A DNA stretch of 64,000 nt, from positions 22,541,652 to 22,605,651 of the forward strand of contig CM055613.1 of assembly GCA_029379385.1 (NCBI GenBank), read 5' to 3'. Made by a program: the position numbers and the translations under genes. Shown in pieces: positions 32,520 to 45,400 of the stretch. The notes beneath the pieces are model-generated. The model saw nothing but the letters and a program-made list of their open reading frames with translations. It was not told the origin of the DNA and made no database searches. Each line of letters begins with the position of its first letter. Position 1 is the stretch's first letter. The DNA is from Quillaja saponaria. Its lineage: Eukaryota > Streptophyta > Magnoliopsida > Fabales > Quillajaceae.

Positions 32520-33080
32520 TGTTGAAATTATAATTCAAAATTGGTCTTTTGCTAATTCTAACTCCTAGGAAAATAAATAAAATAATTAGTGATATGCATT
32601 AGTGGTTAATTATGTGTTAGTGGTGTGTTATGAAATTGTAATGCATTGTATATTAGTGGGAGTTTCATGGCTAGTAATGGGTGTTTAATCCTTATTAGTA
32701 ATGAGTTACAAGTTAGTGAGTTAGTGTTACTAGTATAAATATGCTATATTGAGGTCTACCCCAAGTGACATCACCACTTGTATTGGTTATGAAATGAGTT
32801 GTTAAAGTTTCCCTTACAATATTATCTTTCCCTCTCTAAATGTCTAAATGTGTACTTGAGTATATGAGTGCTTACCAGATTCTAACAAAGTGGTAATGTG
32901 TATAATTACACATTTCCAACATAATATGACAAGGGATATATGTTAAAAACTATGGCAATGTCCGAATGCTTTTCAGTACTAATGATAAATTTTATGTACA
33001 ATTGCTTGCAAAATACTAATCGCTAATGGTATGATTGTGTTCTTATCAGTAATCAACTCAATGTCCATATCTTTGTTATT

Positions 33081-33244
33081 CTAGGAGGAGGGATGTTTAT
33101 TCATTTCGAAGTTGCTTGCAGAATGAAAGTGTAGTGAATTTAGTGAATGTTCTGCTCTTGTTTCTCTGAAGTTCTCAACCACAGCAAAAATACTTGGTTG
33201 CTGTCCTGTTGCTACACTTTGAGCTTCTGGTGTGATCTTATAGT
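33081..33244 (-). CDS. Putative terminal host exon, unrecognised gene
   Basis: On the minus strand an acceptor (AACTCTGCAG) is followed by 164 nt that stay open to a TAG at 33081-33083. It reads YKITPEAQSVATGQQPSIF, then AVVENFRETRAEHSL and ends SNFEMNKHPSS. Composition is unlike the transposons around it. If the stretch at 39460-39540 uses the GTTAAT donor at 39454-39459, the phase joins (T + AC = Tyr) and this would be the last exon after a roughly 6-kb intron that contains the solo LTR. That link is an inference. Confidence 0.4.
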
Positions 33245-34296
33245 CTGCAGAGTTATCTTCTCATCCTTTGGTTCTGGTTAATTTCTCCAATGTGGGTTGT
33301 TACCATGTCAGTTATTCCTTTTCATTTTTTATTTTTTTTAACTATCATCACAAAAATAAAGTTTTGATGGGTTATGATTTATTAATGATCAATTATGTAA
33401 GGCATATAGAGTTGAAGATTTTTCCCCATATTTTTGGTTATGAAAGTTGGAGAGTTTTGAAAATCTTGCATGCTTTGAAAAAATTAATTTATTATTATTA
33501 TTATCACTTTTTTTTTTGGGGGGAGGGGGAATTCAGTGTTGAGGAATATGCAAATGTCTGTATAGTTTCGTGTTTCATGGACTCAGGAAAACAATTAATA
33601 TTCCTTCAATATAAATTTTTTAACGGAAAAGTAAACCAAAACAAGAAGAAAGTGGATTACCATGCACAAGCCATTACCATGTAATAAATAGATTATATAG
33701 TCCATTTTCAAAGTTTAGAAATAATCAAGATGGATGTTTTAATGGGACGGATGGCTATTATCTTTTATCTTTACCCATACAAGTTTTCTTTAATTCAGAG
33801 AAGTGAACTTATTCAATTATATTCTCAAAAACCAGTTAGTTGGTTTTGTTTTTGCTTCAACTGGATGTCATTCATATATATATATATGTATTGTTAATTG
33901 TGCTTTAGAATTATATGGTATGTACAACAATGCAATTGTTGTAATTATCACTCGTTCTCTGTCAAAAAATACTTTTCTTGTAAAGATGAAAGAGAGAAGT
34001 AAAAATTTTATTAAGAGAAAAGAATCTAATTTGCGAAATGTTAATAGTTCCAAACAGTTAATACTTTTGTATAAACAATGATATGAATATCGTTTCATTA
34101 GTTATGCAGTATATTGAGTTCCCAAGAGGAATCGTTAGATTCAGACAGAGTAAGCACTGAGCGTTAAATGTGTATACTTGATAAAGGTTAGGAATGACTG
34201 GTCATGCATCGTTTCTAAGCAAACAATAGTGAATTAAATCACTAGCAATAGAAAATTTTGTTTTCAAGATAATAAATAAATAAATTAGTTGAGATT
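33245..34296. other. Unassigned, intron-like
   Basis: AT-rich. Open stretches at 33268-33684 and 33803-34081 show no motif and include homopolymer-derived residues, so I do not call genes. It would be intronic if the minus-strand exon model holds. Confidence 0.4.
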
Positions 34297-34314
34297 TGTT
34301 ATAACTTGATAATG

Positions 34315-34364
<50 letters not shown>

Positions 34365-37089
34365 AAATAATATAGCAACTATATAAATAAATTGAATAAA
34401 TAATAATAAAAATCAAATATTTAGTAACTTTATATTTCAAGGTATGTCATAAAATTTTTGGTGGATAAACTTGTGATAAAATAAACTAAATTATGACTAA
34501 GCAAATAAAAATGGGTAATATTTAATATACATGTAAATATATAACTCAAGTTTAAATACACCCCACATATTCCAATTTTTTTAATTATTAACTCTATATT
34601 GTATTTAATTTTCATCATGTCTCTTTCCTCCTTAGTTTTGTCTTCTAGTTGGCAATTTCTTGGACCTTTCTTCCACCGCCTTTAGCTCTTTCTTCTCTTG
34701 CTGAGACCTCCTTTGTTTTCCAGAAAACTCTTTCCCTGCTTTAGCCGTGCTTCTTTTTTCTTGGCAGCCAAGTGTGGTGTCTTCCAAGTAGTAAAGATCT
34801 TTGTCTATATTTTTCTGCCTACCTTATCCTTCTTTCCCACTAGCCAAGAGCTTTATTGCCTTGCTTGTGGGTGGCGGCCATCAACCAATTAGCTGCCCTG
34901 TTTTTGGAGATTTAACAGCCCACTACCAACTTGAGAACATGAATTATGTTCAAATTTTACGTTATTCAAGACATCAGGAATTTCAGGATCATTGCAATGT
35001 CTGAAATTAGTGCTTTGCTGAATTAACTTGAGGCTTTGATTACTCGGGAACCGCCTTTGCTTATCAGTCCGTCTCCTTCATAGAGGTTGCACTATTAAGG
35101 GCACTGTTTTGCTAAACAAAAAGGTACATTTGTTGTATTAATATGGAGATGATTTGTCTGTCATCTATAGTTACTATTTGCTAATGCATATATATATATA
35201 TATAGTTTGAAGGAATGTTTTTGGTTGATAAGTATTTACGGATCCTATCTTTTGCAAAAAGTCAAGTAGTTTAAATTTCTGAACTAAAGTTCGCTATTTT
35301 TCATAATCTTTTTACTGTCTCCCTGTTTTGGATGGTTTGTCAGAGTAGTCTTCTGAGTTCCGAAAATACAAAGATTAAGTTAGGAGTGTATTAGTATACA
35401 ATAATGGATGAGATGAGCTAAATATGATAATAAATTATTCGTATCAGATTAGTCCTAGAAGACTTGGTTGACTTCATATCAAATGGCGTTATTTTGAGAA
35501 TCACAGTAATCGTTTAGAGGGCAGGGATCCAAGGATAAGATCAATTTTCAAGAAGGTAAAATAGTAGGGTGTGGTAGGATAAAATGTAGATGGGACGTTA
35601 ATGAATGAATATATGATTAGGAAGGAAGTAAATCATGGAAATGGGAATGTGTAAATATTTACATACACATATATACTAATTAGATTAAATCATGCTTTTA
35701 ATGTGTTTGATGAAAAGGTTAAAAGAATCTAATGGTTATTTTTGGTTGTGTATAAGGTTACATGAAAGAGTTTTGGACGGGGGTTGATTAATAGAGATAA
35801 TCATTGAAGGAATTAGTGGTGATATGTTGTTAAACCTTTATAATAGCCTTGAATAATTAAATTAATCTTGAAGTTAATGTTGGAAATAGGAAACATTGAA
35901 AGTAACTAGGCAAATGTTACATTCAATACATTGAGTATAGGTAAAGTTGAATTAATAAGTTATATAAGATTTCTTACTGCATATATAGATATACAAGTTG
36001 TGATATAAGCTTATAAGTATAACAATAACATTCATGAATTAAGTATTATTTGGAATTATGAATTTCAGTTCCGGATTCTAATATGGACATAATACGATGC
36101 TTGGACACAAGTGTGAGTGACAAGTGGAATCAGTTACAGGTGAGTGGTTAATTGCTGCCTTTAGGGGCTAGATTCGTATATATGATTATATGTTTATTTG
36201 AATATGTGTGATATATGGAAAGTAAGCTAGTGGAGTATTTCAGTAATTTGCTTGAATAATGTTTGCTTGATATTGGTTATTGTGTTGACATTGTTTGTGT
36301 TTGATAAGGGCTAACTCGTGAACATTTTCGGAAAAATGATTTTCATTTCTGAAATTAAAAGTCCAAGTGCACCTAGGATACTCTGATTTAAAAATTGTGA
36401 GAAATCCTGATTCTGAGATATATTTTAAAATTGAGTACTCAGCCCCGGTGGGATGGATTGTGTACAGGAAATTAATTTAGTGTGCGGGCGCGTAAATACC
36501 CGGCAGGGGGTGATATTGGTGTGCAGGGCTGGGTTACTCGTTGGCCCTTTGGTTGCTTTGTTTGAAATCATTGTTCTGATAAATTTGTGATCTTATGTAT
36601 CATGTAAATTGTGAATTTATGACGTTACAATGTATATGTGCAATGTGAATTAAGATCTGACTAATGTTACGTATGTTATATACTTGTGTTGTGTGATGCT
36701 AGTACCCTTTGGGTACGATTTTTCACTCACTGAGTCCGTAGGACTCACCCCTTTCCTGTGATTATTTTTTAGTAGCAGGACCTCAAAAGAAGTTAATCAT
36801 TAATGCGAGTTTTTGCTAAGGATTTGACGACAAGGTATGCATCGGAATCTCATACTTGGAGTTAAGGATGAAAGTTTGCAGTCACATTAGTACTGTGGGT
36901 GTGAATGTGGTATGATGTAATATTCTAATACCTATTTTGTTGATGGTGTGAAAGGAATAGTGCTCCTTATTGTCTTTGTATTGTGTTCTGTAATAAAAAG
37001 AGTCAATGTCGTTTCTTTATTTGAATCAGGGTTACAGAGGTTTGGTTACCATTCCTCCGGCCAGTCATGCCTCCATGAGGGGTGTGACA
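34297..37089 (+). mobile_element. Solo LTR, 2793 bp, Ty3/gypsy chromovirus-like
   Basis: It starts TGTTATAACTTGATA and ends GAGGGGTGTGACA. It is flanked by identical AGATT on both sides (34292-34296 and 37090-37094), a perfect 5-bp target duplication. The start resembles the LTR starts at 54838 and 62506 (TGTTATAACCC on the minus strand). Inside, a CACTGAGTCCGTAGGACTCACCCC block (about 36730) resembles one often seen late in plant chromovirus LTRs; its counterpart is inverted at 56990. Nothing coding is recognised; 34698-35004 is open but has no motif. Solo LTRs arise by recombination between the two LTRs of a full element. Confidence 0.85.
34317..34362. repeat. (AT)n microsatellite in the solo LTR
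   Basis: About 23 uninterrupted AT units close to the LTR start. Confidence 0.95.
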
Positions 37090-39454
37090 AGATTTAATTA
37101 AATACTGAGACGTTGATAAAATTAATTTCTCTAATCTGTATATAATTTCTTCTTTCCTTTTCTATTGCGATCCATAGCTAGTAATATATGTGATGCCATT
37201 TACATGGTAATAGGTGGTAGGTGGGAGGGTTTTCTTTTTTCTTTTTAGTTGGCCGTCTCCACGTCTAATATTTTTATGAAGATCCATCCATTTGGATTTA
37301 GGCCTATGATTCCCCTTCTCGCTCCAAATATATGAATCCCAATCTGTTTGTCCTTGCTGAACATAATTAACCAATATCAGAACTTTAACATATTCACAAT
37401 GGAAAACCAGTTTTCCTTTTTCTTTTTGCTATGACCAACACCAAATTGAAACCATATTAGACAAACATTTTCTCCTATAGGAAAAACAAAGAGAAATGCA
37501 TTAACTTTTTATGCAATTCCCCAAATGTGCCACCCCAAAACCGCTTCCTGAACAACCCCTTAGCACACTGACGACCCTACCAGAGTTCCAGCCCACCAGT
37601 CCCAGCAAAATTCACACGTGACATAATTTAGACATGAATGTGTCCTCATGATCATGTGAGTTTGATCCTAATCTCCCCTTATGGCCCCCCAAAAAAAAAA
37701 AAGAAGTTAACTCTACTTCGATAATGAAATTTGAATCCCTAATCATTATTAGTTTCTCAGCACCTCCATTGTTTGGATAGAAGCAACAAAAGAAAAAAAA
37801 AAAAGTAATGCATAATTTTTGAGAAAAACTTTACTAGGACATGAATGTGTCCTCATTATCATTATCTGCTTTAAAATTCACACCTGAGACATAATTTAGA
37901 CAAACATTATTCTTATCTGTTCTAAAATTCACACATGTGATATAATTTAGACAAACATGTAACGGTAAGGATCAAGTACTAAAATAAGGAGAAATTATAT
38001 GAAGAATGACTTGAAAATAGCACTCTTCAACATAAAAGCTAAAGCAAAAATATTTGTGTTCATGAATAAATGCAAAATCCTACTACACTTCATATAACTG
38101 TTATCTTTAAATCTTCTGCCATCAATCTTACCGTAGTAATGTAAATATGCATTGACATATAACACTTCACATGCAGTGCAAGTTAAAGGTACATATAAGT
38201 CCAAGCATTTATTAAAATTCACAATAAGATATGTTTTATGCTTTTGTCAGTTAATGTGAAAAATAAATAGATAAATTGTAGTAATATATATATATATATT
38301 AAAAGAATATAGATTAACTGATGTTGCATTTCTTATATAATTGAACTATTAAAGTAAGCATCGTTTAACATAAGCAGAAAATGTATAGATGAAAAAAAAA
38401 AAAAAAAAAGTAGTTGATAAATGTCCACTTTGTGAGCCATGAAAACAGAGAAATGAGAGAAAAATTGGGAGCTACAACTGGACTGAAAACAAAAAACCAG
38501 CTTTTGTATAAATCTAAGTTTGAAGAAAAATTTTGCTCAACCAATTTTCTTAGAAAGTAAAACCAAACTAATCGTTTAAAAAAATATATACATATTACAA
38601 CATGAACTCAGAAGCAAACGTACATATCAGTCAAAGTTATAGTAGTAATGCAAAAATGCATTGACATATTGATATAACAATTCACATCCGACACTAGTTA
38701 AAGGTACATATCCGTCAGAGAATTTTTAAAAGATCATGATCCAACAATTTGTCAATATCACTAAAGAAAACCGAAAGATTTTTATTGGTAATAAAGAGTA
38801 TTTTTGTCATTTGACTAATGAATTGATTTATCATTATTTTTATATATAAATTTTATTTTTTTATTTTATATAATTTTATTTTATTTAATGTGATATGAAG
38901 AAATTGTTTGTCATCTTATTAAATTAAATATATTTAATAATTTATAATATTATTATTTTATTAATATTCAACTTTTTATTTAATTATTTATTTTATGTGA
39001 TAGAATGGTTTTTTGTCACTTAATTGAACTAAACCGATTCTATAAAAGTGGGAATGAGCAATCTCATCCCTTAAGTGGGTTTGAGGATTCCTACTTCTAT
39101 GAAAAAAATAACCAGAATGAAATGAATATTTTGAAGCTAAAAATATACCAAACGAAAAAATGTTTATTTCATGAAATCTCTCGTAAAATAAAATAGTCAT
39201 TCATGCGTATCAAAACTAGCCTTTATAGCTTGCAATTGGCACCGTTATATCTTCTAACTATGATATAAATATAGACCTTTTAATAGTGCTATGCTTTGTT
39301 TCCCAGAGAATCCAGCTTCAGATCTTTAACAACATCTATCTCCCTTTTGTCCTTTAGTGTAATTTAATTTACAGCCATGGTGATCTATTATTTGATTCAC
39401 AAGGACCCAATTTACGCAAACACAAAATACTAAATTAAATAAAAGAAATAGAAA
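37090..39454. other. Unassigned AT-rich region with dispersed short direct repeats
   Basis: No gene recognised. AAATTCACAC-TG-ATAATTTAGACA occurs at about 37609, 37875 and 37926. Another pair (GCATTGACATAT...CACATGC, then GTTAAAGGTACATAT) occurs at about 38149-38193 and 38659-38710. It also holds a (TA)n at 38287-38300, an A-tract at 38393-38410, and a very AT-rich block at 38830-39000. It would be intronic under the host-gene model. Confidence 0.5.
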
Positions 39455-39540
39455 TTAACAAAGCTCTTTCGATCTGGAAGCAGTGTCAAGTAAATCAAGA
39501 ACTTCAATATCAGTTTGGACATCATACTTTTTCATGAAAT
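39455..39540 (-). CDS. Putative host exon, unrecognised gene
   Basis: Minus-strand open stretch DFMKKYDVQTDIEVLDLLDT followed by ASRSKEL and then either Cys-stop (TAA at 39455-39457) or a GTTAAT donor just before it. An AG acceptor precedes it (39541-39542). The sequence is helix-like and not repetitive. Whether this is the gene's end or an internal exon depends on the donor. Confidence 0.4.
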
Positions 39541-39870
39541 CTTGCCCTCAGAACCAGGGCAGCAATAAAAAACAAAACATTACCAAACATATTAGCAGAA
39601 TTGGTCATGTCAAGGATTATACATAAATATCATATATCACATTTTCATTACAATCACCTATACTAACTCTGAAGAATAAAGAATCTTAGTTTTCTTTTGA
39701 TTGTATGCATTCAGAATAAAACCTCAAACAAAAAAGATTAAAAAAGAGAAGTTTCTATATTTAACACCAAGATCAGACAATTTGACATGCATCCATAATA
39801 ATGTGAGAATCTTGCACCTGAAATTCTGCAACCTTTTAAATTTAAAAAAAGAACTGCATGTGATGAAACA

Positions 39871-39871
39871 G

Positions 39872-39914
<43 letters not shown>

Positions 39915-39948
39915 GAAAAAAAAAAAAGAAAAAAAAAAAAAAGAAAAA
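39871..39948. repeat. A-rich tract with AAAAG interruptions
   Basis: About 78 bp of A broken by single G. It makes artificial Lys-rich and Phe-rich frames on the two strands. It could be the poly(A) tail of a small retroposon, but no body was recognised upstream. Confidence 0.9.
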
Positions 39949-40038
39949 GCTGTATAAAGCAGCAAGTGAAGACATTCTTTCTCATATTTCATAAACATAC
40001 AGTACTCATAGTTAAGTCTATATAGCAAATACAATTAC

Positions 40039-40161
40039 CAACTCTTTTAGACAGTGGACTTGTGATCGAACCTGCCAACTATGCCCCAAACTCCCACTAT
40101 TTGATGGGGCATATCTTGAAACAGGATTAATGTCTGTACAAAGAGAACTAACTGCAACCAA
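40039..40161 (-). CDS. Putative host exon, unrecognised gene
   Basis: Exactly 123 nt (41 codons), phase 0 at both ends, between a pyrimidine-rich TTAGGATTCTTCAG acceptor and a GTAATT donor on the minus strand. It reads LVAVSSLCTDINPVSRYAPS, then NSGSLGHSWQ and ends QVHCLKEL. No stop, good codon variety, no match to any transposon here. This is one of the two best-supported exon candidates. I do not recognise the protein; a helical-repeat protein would be possible, but that is a guess. Confidence 0.5.
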
Positions 40162-41334
40162 CTGAAGAATCCTAAAAATTTCTAAAAACACTAGCATGTA
40201 AATTTCTACCTTTACCCCCAGTCTAAGCATAGTCAATGCAAAAAAAGTACTCAAGAATTCTAGCATAGACTGAACCAAATTTTTGTAGGAAGCTAAAGTT
40301 TGATTATGTCAACGCTTTATTTGTTTGGAGACCAATATTTCATTGCTTCATTTAGGGTGTATGGTTGGTTAAGAAATAATAAATTATTTTAGGATAAATA
40401 GGAAGCTTTGTTTTCTATCTCATTTACACAACAAAAGAAAAAGAATGTTGTATGACTGGATCATATATAAAGCAATAACTTCAATAATTTTCTTTTTCTA
40501 GAATAGAAAATAAATCATTTCCTTTGGCCTGCAAAGCTTCCGAGATAAATAGCAATAGATGAAGTGCTAGAATTGCTATGGAAATGGTGATGTTCTATTA
40601 GTCAGTAATTAGTTTAGTTTTAAATTTAATATACAGTTAAAAACTGACCATGCATTATCTCTAATTCTATGAGTTTTTTTTTTATAATAAACATTTGGTA
40701 CCAGGGACAGTCCAGCTCAGGAATGTAATGCATCACAATTAGTATCTGCCAGAAATTCAAAAACAGTCACAAACATTTCTAAATACAGGATTAGGTGTAT
40801 TGTTTTTGTAACCCACTGCAAGCAAAAGCTTGAAAGGCTAAAACAATTTTTTCTGAGATGCAATTATACACCTCAAAGAATGACAGCTTGACCCTCAACA
40901 TCCTAACAAAAAGACACCATTAAGAGAAAATCATCATTAAAATTCTACTATGAGAATTCATCTAAATAAGAAATTCATCCAAACACCATTGATATTTGCA
41001 TGAGAGTGTACTCCTAAGCCCTCCTAGTATGGACTCCATTGTTTACCTTTACCCCAAGACACCTACATGGAAAGAAAAATTGACACTGGAATAACGAATC
41101 TCGTAGTTCACTCTAAGAATTGAATGTGGAACTAATAGTTATATTTTAGATTTAACATATCAAAGAAAAAAAATGTAATTTCACTTTACAAATTTGAAGG
41201 ATCCTTGCTTTAGTTAGTTGATCACCCCTGCATGGCCATACCCTTCCACATTGTTTGGTGCAAGACTTAACTGTAATAAATATACAGGATCTCATACATG
41301 AATTTAGAACACATTAATAATAAGGTTTGCGTAC
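40162..41334. other. Unassigned, intron-like
   Basis: Between two exon candidates. No motif or open frame of note. GGGTGTATGGTTGG at about 40357 and CCAAACACCATTG at about 40979 look faintly like the ends of a small DNA transposon, but too poorly to call. Confidence 0.4.
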
Positions 41335-41392
41335 CTAATTGAGCCATAGCAGCAAATATGTGGAATCTCAGCCAAGCACGCCCCAGCAAATA
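41335..41392 (-). CDS. Putative host exon, unrecognised gene (short)
   Basis: On the minus strand 58 nt read YLLGRAWLRFHIFAAMAQL and then a GTACGC donor. A possible acceptor GTGTGAG precedes it. The length leaves phase 1, which does not fit directly to the exon at 40161, so another exon or border would be needed. It lies 55 bp from the end of a copia LTR. Weak. Confidence 0.3.
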
Positions 41393-41447
41393 CTCACACA
41401 GTCAGGTCTTCCTCTCCGTACTCTCTGTATTTAGTGACAGCTCTCAA

Positions 41448-41732
41448 TGGGGCAAGATACGCATGTTGAGAAAGGAGAGAGGACCTAACTATTTAGTATC
41501 AAATAAAACTATAAGAGTCCTTCCATTAAAAACTCATAAAGTCACTCAGCTTACACTTACTGTCAATCCACATATAATTAGATAAGAAGTGTGCTTAAGC
41601 CCTATCCCAAATAATCACATAAACTATATGGGCTTTTACCAATATGTCTCAAATGGACCAAACCTTAAGCCCGTTTTATTATTGAAACAAAACCATATAA
41701 TTAATGGCAGACTACATATGGAATTTCTAACA
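41448..41732 (-). repeat. Ty1/copia LTR (pair 2, minus copy), about 285 bp
   Basis: On the minus strand it begins TGTTAGAAATTCCATATG after a GTGAGAGAA purine tract and ends ATCTTGCCCCA. It matches 48367-48642 in inverted orientation. The inner (start) boundary is firm; the outer one rests on where the two copies diverge. Confidence 0.75.
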
Positions 41733-42422
41733 TTCTCTCACTTGGGTAATATTAATTGTAGTTTTAAAATTTTGAAAAACATATTTTTAGGCAATGGCTC
41801 TCAAGCAAGGTACAACTTTTATGTGGCCATAATTTTAAAAAAGAAAAACTTTGGTCATGAGATGCACTTCAAACAACCCAACCCAATTAAATTATTAACA
41901 TCGAATCATGGCAATCATTGTGCCACTTAAACGACACAAGACCAATCCATGGTTACAAGTGCTAACAACCTAATCTGCAATGGATCTTGATGTGGTAGTG
42001 TAGCTAGAAATAGCATCTAAATGTGATCAACATATGCTATTTTCATTTTTGGTCATCTAGGTAATTTCATTAAAACTAGATGCTTTCCAAAGCACTAGTT
42101 TTAAAATCACTTAAGCTTAATTTTAAGCTTGTATGTCTCAACAATCATCTCGATATATCCAATTAGTGTCATTTGAGACGTACCTCTAAATTGACAAAGC
42201 CGTTACACTTAAGACAAACACAAAGTCCTAGGATTTTAATGCAATGACATGTCATATATAAATAACCATATGTGCACATACAATATCAATCATATCATAA
42301 TGAAAATAACTATTATTTTCATTAATAAAATGTACCATCCAACAAGGATGTAAACAAACATAAGATACCAAATAGCATATATAATATGCTAGCTAATTTA
42401 AATAAAACAATGCAAACTCCCA
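41733..42422 (-). other. Long 3' untranslated region of copia pair 2, minus copy
   Basis: About 690 bp between the end of pol and the LTR. It is shared with the plus copy (47710-48366): both have GTTGAGACATACAAGCTTAA, ACATGTCATTGCATTAA and ATCCTTGTTGGATGGT. Not coding. An AAGCTTAATTTTAAGCTT palindrome sits at 42112-42129. Confidence 0.7.
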
Positions 42423-45400
42423 CTAACCAAAAACATTAAAGGACCCTACAATACTCATACTATCAATATGACTTTTGAAAACCCCAGTTCTAAGTCCTTT
42501 GGTTAAAGGATCTATTAACAATTTTTTTTTGTTTCAATATATTCAAACACAATGTTTTCCTTTTTCACTAAATCCATAGTAGTGAGATACTTAATATCTA
42601 TAGCTTTCAATGCACTAAAGTTCTTGTTATTCTTTGAAAAGAACACAGCAGAACTGTTGTCACAATAAATTTTAAGAGGTCTCGAGATCAAATCAACCAC
42701 ACCAAGACGGGTTATTATGTTCTTCAACCATATACCCTGTGTCGATGCTCAATAACAAGCAACGAACTCGGCCTGCATAGTGGAAGAAGCAGTGATTGTC
42801 TGTTTAGAACTTTTCCAAGATACGGCTCCTCCAGCTAATATGAAACTGTTTCCTAATGTGGATTTCATATCATTCTTGCAACCAACAAAGTCAGAATCAG
42901 AGTAACCAATCAACTCAAGATAATCAACCTTTCTATACACTAGCATAAAGTCCTTGGTCATCTACAAATACCTCATAACTTTCTTCATAGCAACCCAATG
43001 TTCTGATCCTGGGCTTAACTGATATCTACCAAGAACTCCCACTATAAAAGTAATGTTAGGCCTAGTGCAAACCTGAGCATAGAACAAGCTTCCAACTGCA
43101 CTAGCATAAGGCACATTCTTCATGAACTCCCTAAAATCATTTATGAGACATTGATCCAAGTTGAATTTGTCACCCTTGACAACTGGTACATTCCCAGGCT
43201 TACATTTCTGCATATTAAAACTATCGAGCACATGATCAATGTATACTCGCTGAGAAAAACCCAACAAATGAAGAGATCTCTCTTGATGAATTTCAATGCC
43301 AAGAACAAATGATGCCTCCCTAAGATCCTTCATGTTAGAGGTCTTAGATAACATCAATTTTGTCTCATGTAATAAACCAACATCACTACTGATAAGTAAA
43401 ATATCATCAACATATAAGATCAGTATGATAAATTTGCTCATACTAACTTTTAAATATATGCATTGATCAATTTTGTTTTTAACAAAACCAAGAGAGGTGA
43501 TTACCTCATCAAACTTCAAGAATCACTGTCGAGATGCTTGTTTTAGATCATAGATAGACTTCGTAGGTCTACAAACAAACTCACTCTCTCCATTTTCTTT
43601 GAAACCTTTAGGTTGAACCATATAAACCTCTTCAGCAAGATCTCCATTTAAGAAGGCTGTCTTGACATCCATATGATGTAACTCAAAATTAAAATGAGCT
43701 ACCAATGTCATGATGACCCTAAAAGAGTCTTTAGTTGAGACAGGAGAGAAAGTCTCAATAAAATCCACACCTTCTCTTTGAGAGAAACTTTTAGCTACAA
43801 GTTTTGCTTTGAAAGGCTCAATTTTTTCCTTTGAATCTTTCTTGGTCTTGTAAACCCTCTTGTGCCCAATGGGTCTGCAACCCTCTAGAAGTGAAACCAA
43901 CTCCCATATACCTAGATTGCATCTCTTCTCTCATGGCTTCAATCCACTTGTCTGACTGTGGACTGGAGACAGCTTCTCCATATGTAGTGGGATCAATAAT
44001 ATGACCAACATCATAATCAATTTCACCTAAATACATAATGAAGTCATCAGAAATAGCATGCCTTCTCTACCGTTCAAACTTTCTAACAGGTATTTATGCA
44101 ACTAGATTTTGTTGCTGAGGAGCTTCATTAGGAACATGTGCAGTAGCATCAGTGGGAATAGGTGGTGCTACTTTAGCTTGTTCATTTACTTCCCCCCATC
44201 ACCTGTTCTCATAACAAGCATGGAAACAGTTGCTTCTAATATATCATATAATAGAATAGTAACATCCTTATTTCACTCAACCTGATCTAAAGGTGAAAAC
44301 TTTTCAAACTCAATAACATCAAATTCTAAGAACTTGGCAGTTTGTGATTCCACTATTTTGGTTCCTTGTGAGGGGCAATAGAACCTGTATCCCTTAGAGT
44401 GATTTGGATAACCAATAAAGTAACAACGAGTAAATCTAAGGTCAGTTTTCTTCTCATTTGGGTTATAGATTCTCACTTCAGTTGGAAACCCCCAAACACG
44501 AAAATGGTTTAAGCTAGGCTTCCTCCCAGTCCACAACTTGAAAGGTAGGCACCGCTTTCCTAGGAACCCTATTAAGGATGTACAAGGTAGTTTTAATGGC
44601 TTTCCCCCAAAGATATTCAAGTAAGTTTGACCTACTCATCATACTCCTCATTATGTCCTTAAGGGTGCAATTATGCCTTTCAACCATACCATTTTGTTCA
44701 GGGCTACAAGGCATGGTATATTGGGCAACAATCCCACACTCTTGTAAGTAGTTGGCAAATGGTCCTATATATTATCCATCAACTCCATGTTTTCCATAAT
44801 ACTCACCTCCACGATCAGATCTCACAATCTTAATGACTTTCCCTAATTATTTTTCAACTTCAGTTTTGAAAATTATAAATTTATCAAAGAATCAGATTTT
44901 TCTTTAATCAAGTATATAAAACCAAAACGGGAAAAGTCATCAATGAAGGTAATGATATAACAGTTTTTACATAAAGTGGTGGAATAGGGTCCACTAATAT
45001 CTGTGTGAATGATCTCTAAGAGTTCTGAACTACAGGTTGACCCCTTTTTCTTTGTCGTAGTCAGTTTACCTCTAATACAATCAACAAAAGTTTCTAAGTC
45101 ATCAAAATCAAGTGATGGTAGGATACCATCCTTAATGAGTCTTTTAACTCTTTCTCTTGATATGTGACCTAGATGTTTATGCCAAAGCTTTAAGGATTTC
45201 TCTTTAATTAAAGATTTTTTTAAAACAACTTTTTCAGTATTTAAGAAGGACATTTAAGGGTGCTAAAATCATTATGTATAAACCATTGGATAAATCACAC
45301 CCTCCAAGAATTTTAGAATTTAAAAGCAACTGAACTTTTGAATTACCAAAATTAAAGAAATAACTAATTTTGTCCAACAAAGAAACTGAAATTAAATTCC

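Larger units (their letters stand above)
31501..32921 (+). mobile_element. Compact non-coding LTR retrotransposon (TRIM-like), complete
   Basis: Two LTRs (31501-31923, 423 bp; 32520-32921, 402 bp), both TGTTGAAATT to TTCCAACA, collinear apart from three small indels. A PBS for initiator-Met tRNA follows the first and a polypurine tract precedes the second. The flanks are TTATA and TAATA, a 4-of-5 match for a target duplication. The 596-bp internal part has no gag or pol motif. Total 1421 bp with relatively long LTRs puts it at the upper end of terminal-repeat retrotransposons in miniature; a deletion derivative of a copia element is the alternative. Confidence 0.85.

Noticed and set aside
33268..33684. 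138-codon open stretch on the plus strand
   Set aside because: Hydrophobic and homopolymer-driven composition, no motif; lies in AT-rich sequence, and the minus strand has the better exon candidate nearby.
39701..40034. Open stretches rich in Lys (plus) or Phe (minus)
   Set aside because: They are translations of the A-tract at 39871-39948.
40355..40995. Possible small DNA transposon with GGGTGTATGGTTGG / CCAAACACCATTG ends
   Set aside because: Terminal match is poor and no target duplication was visible.
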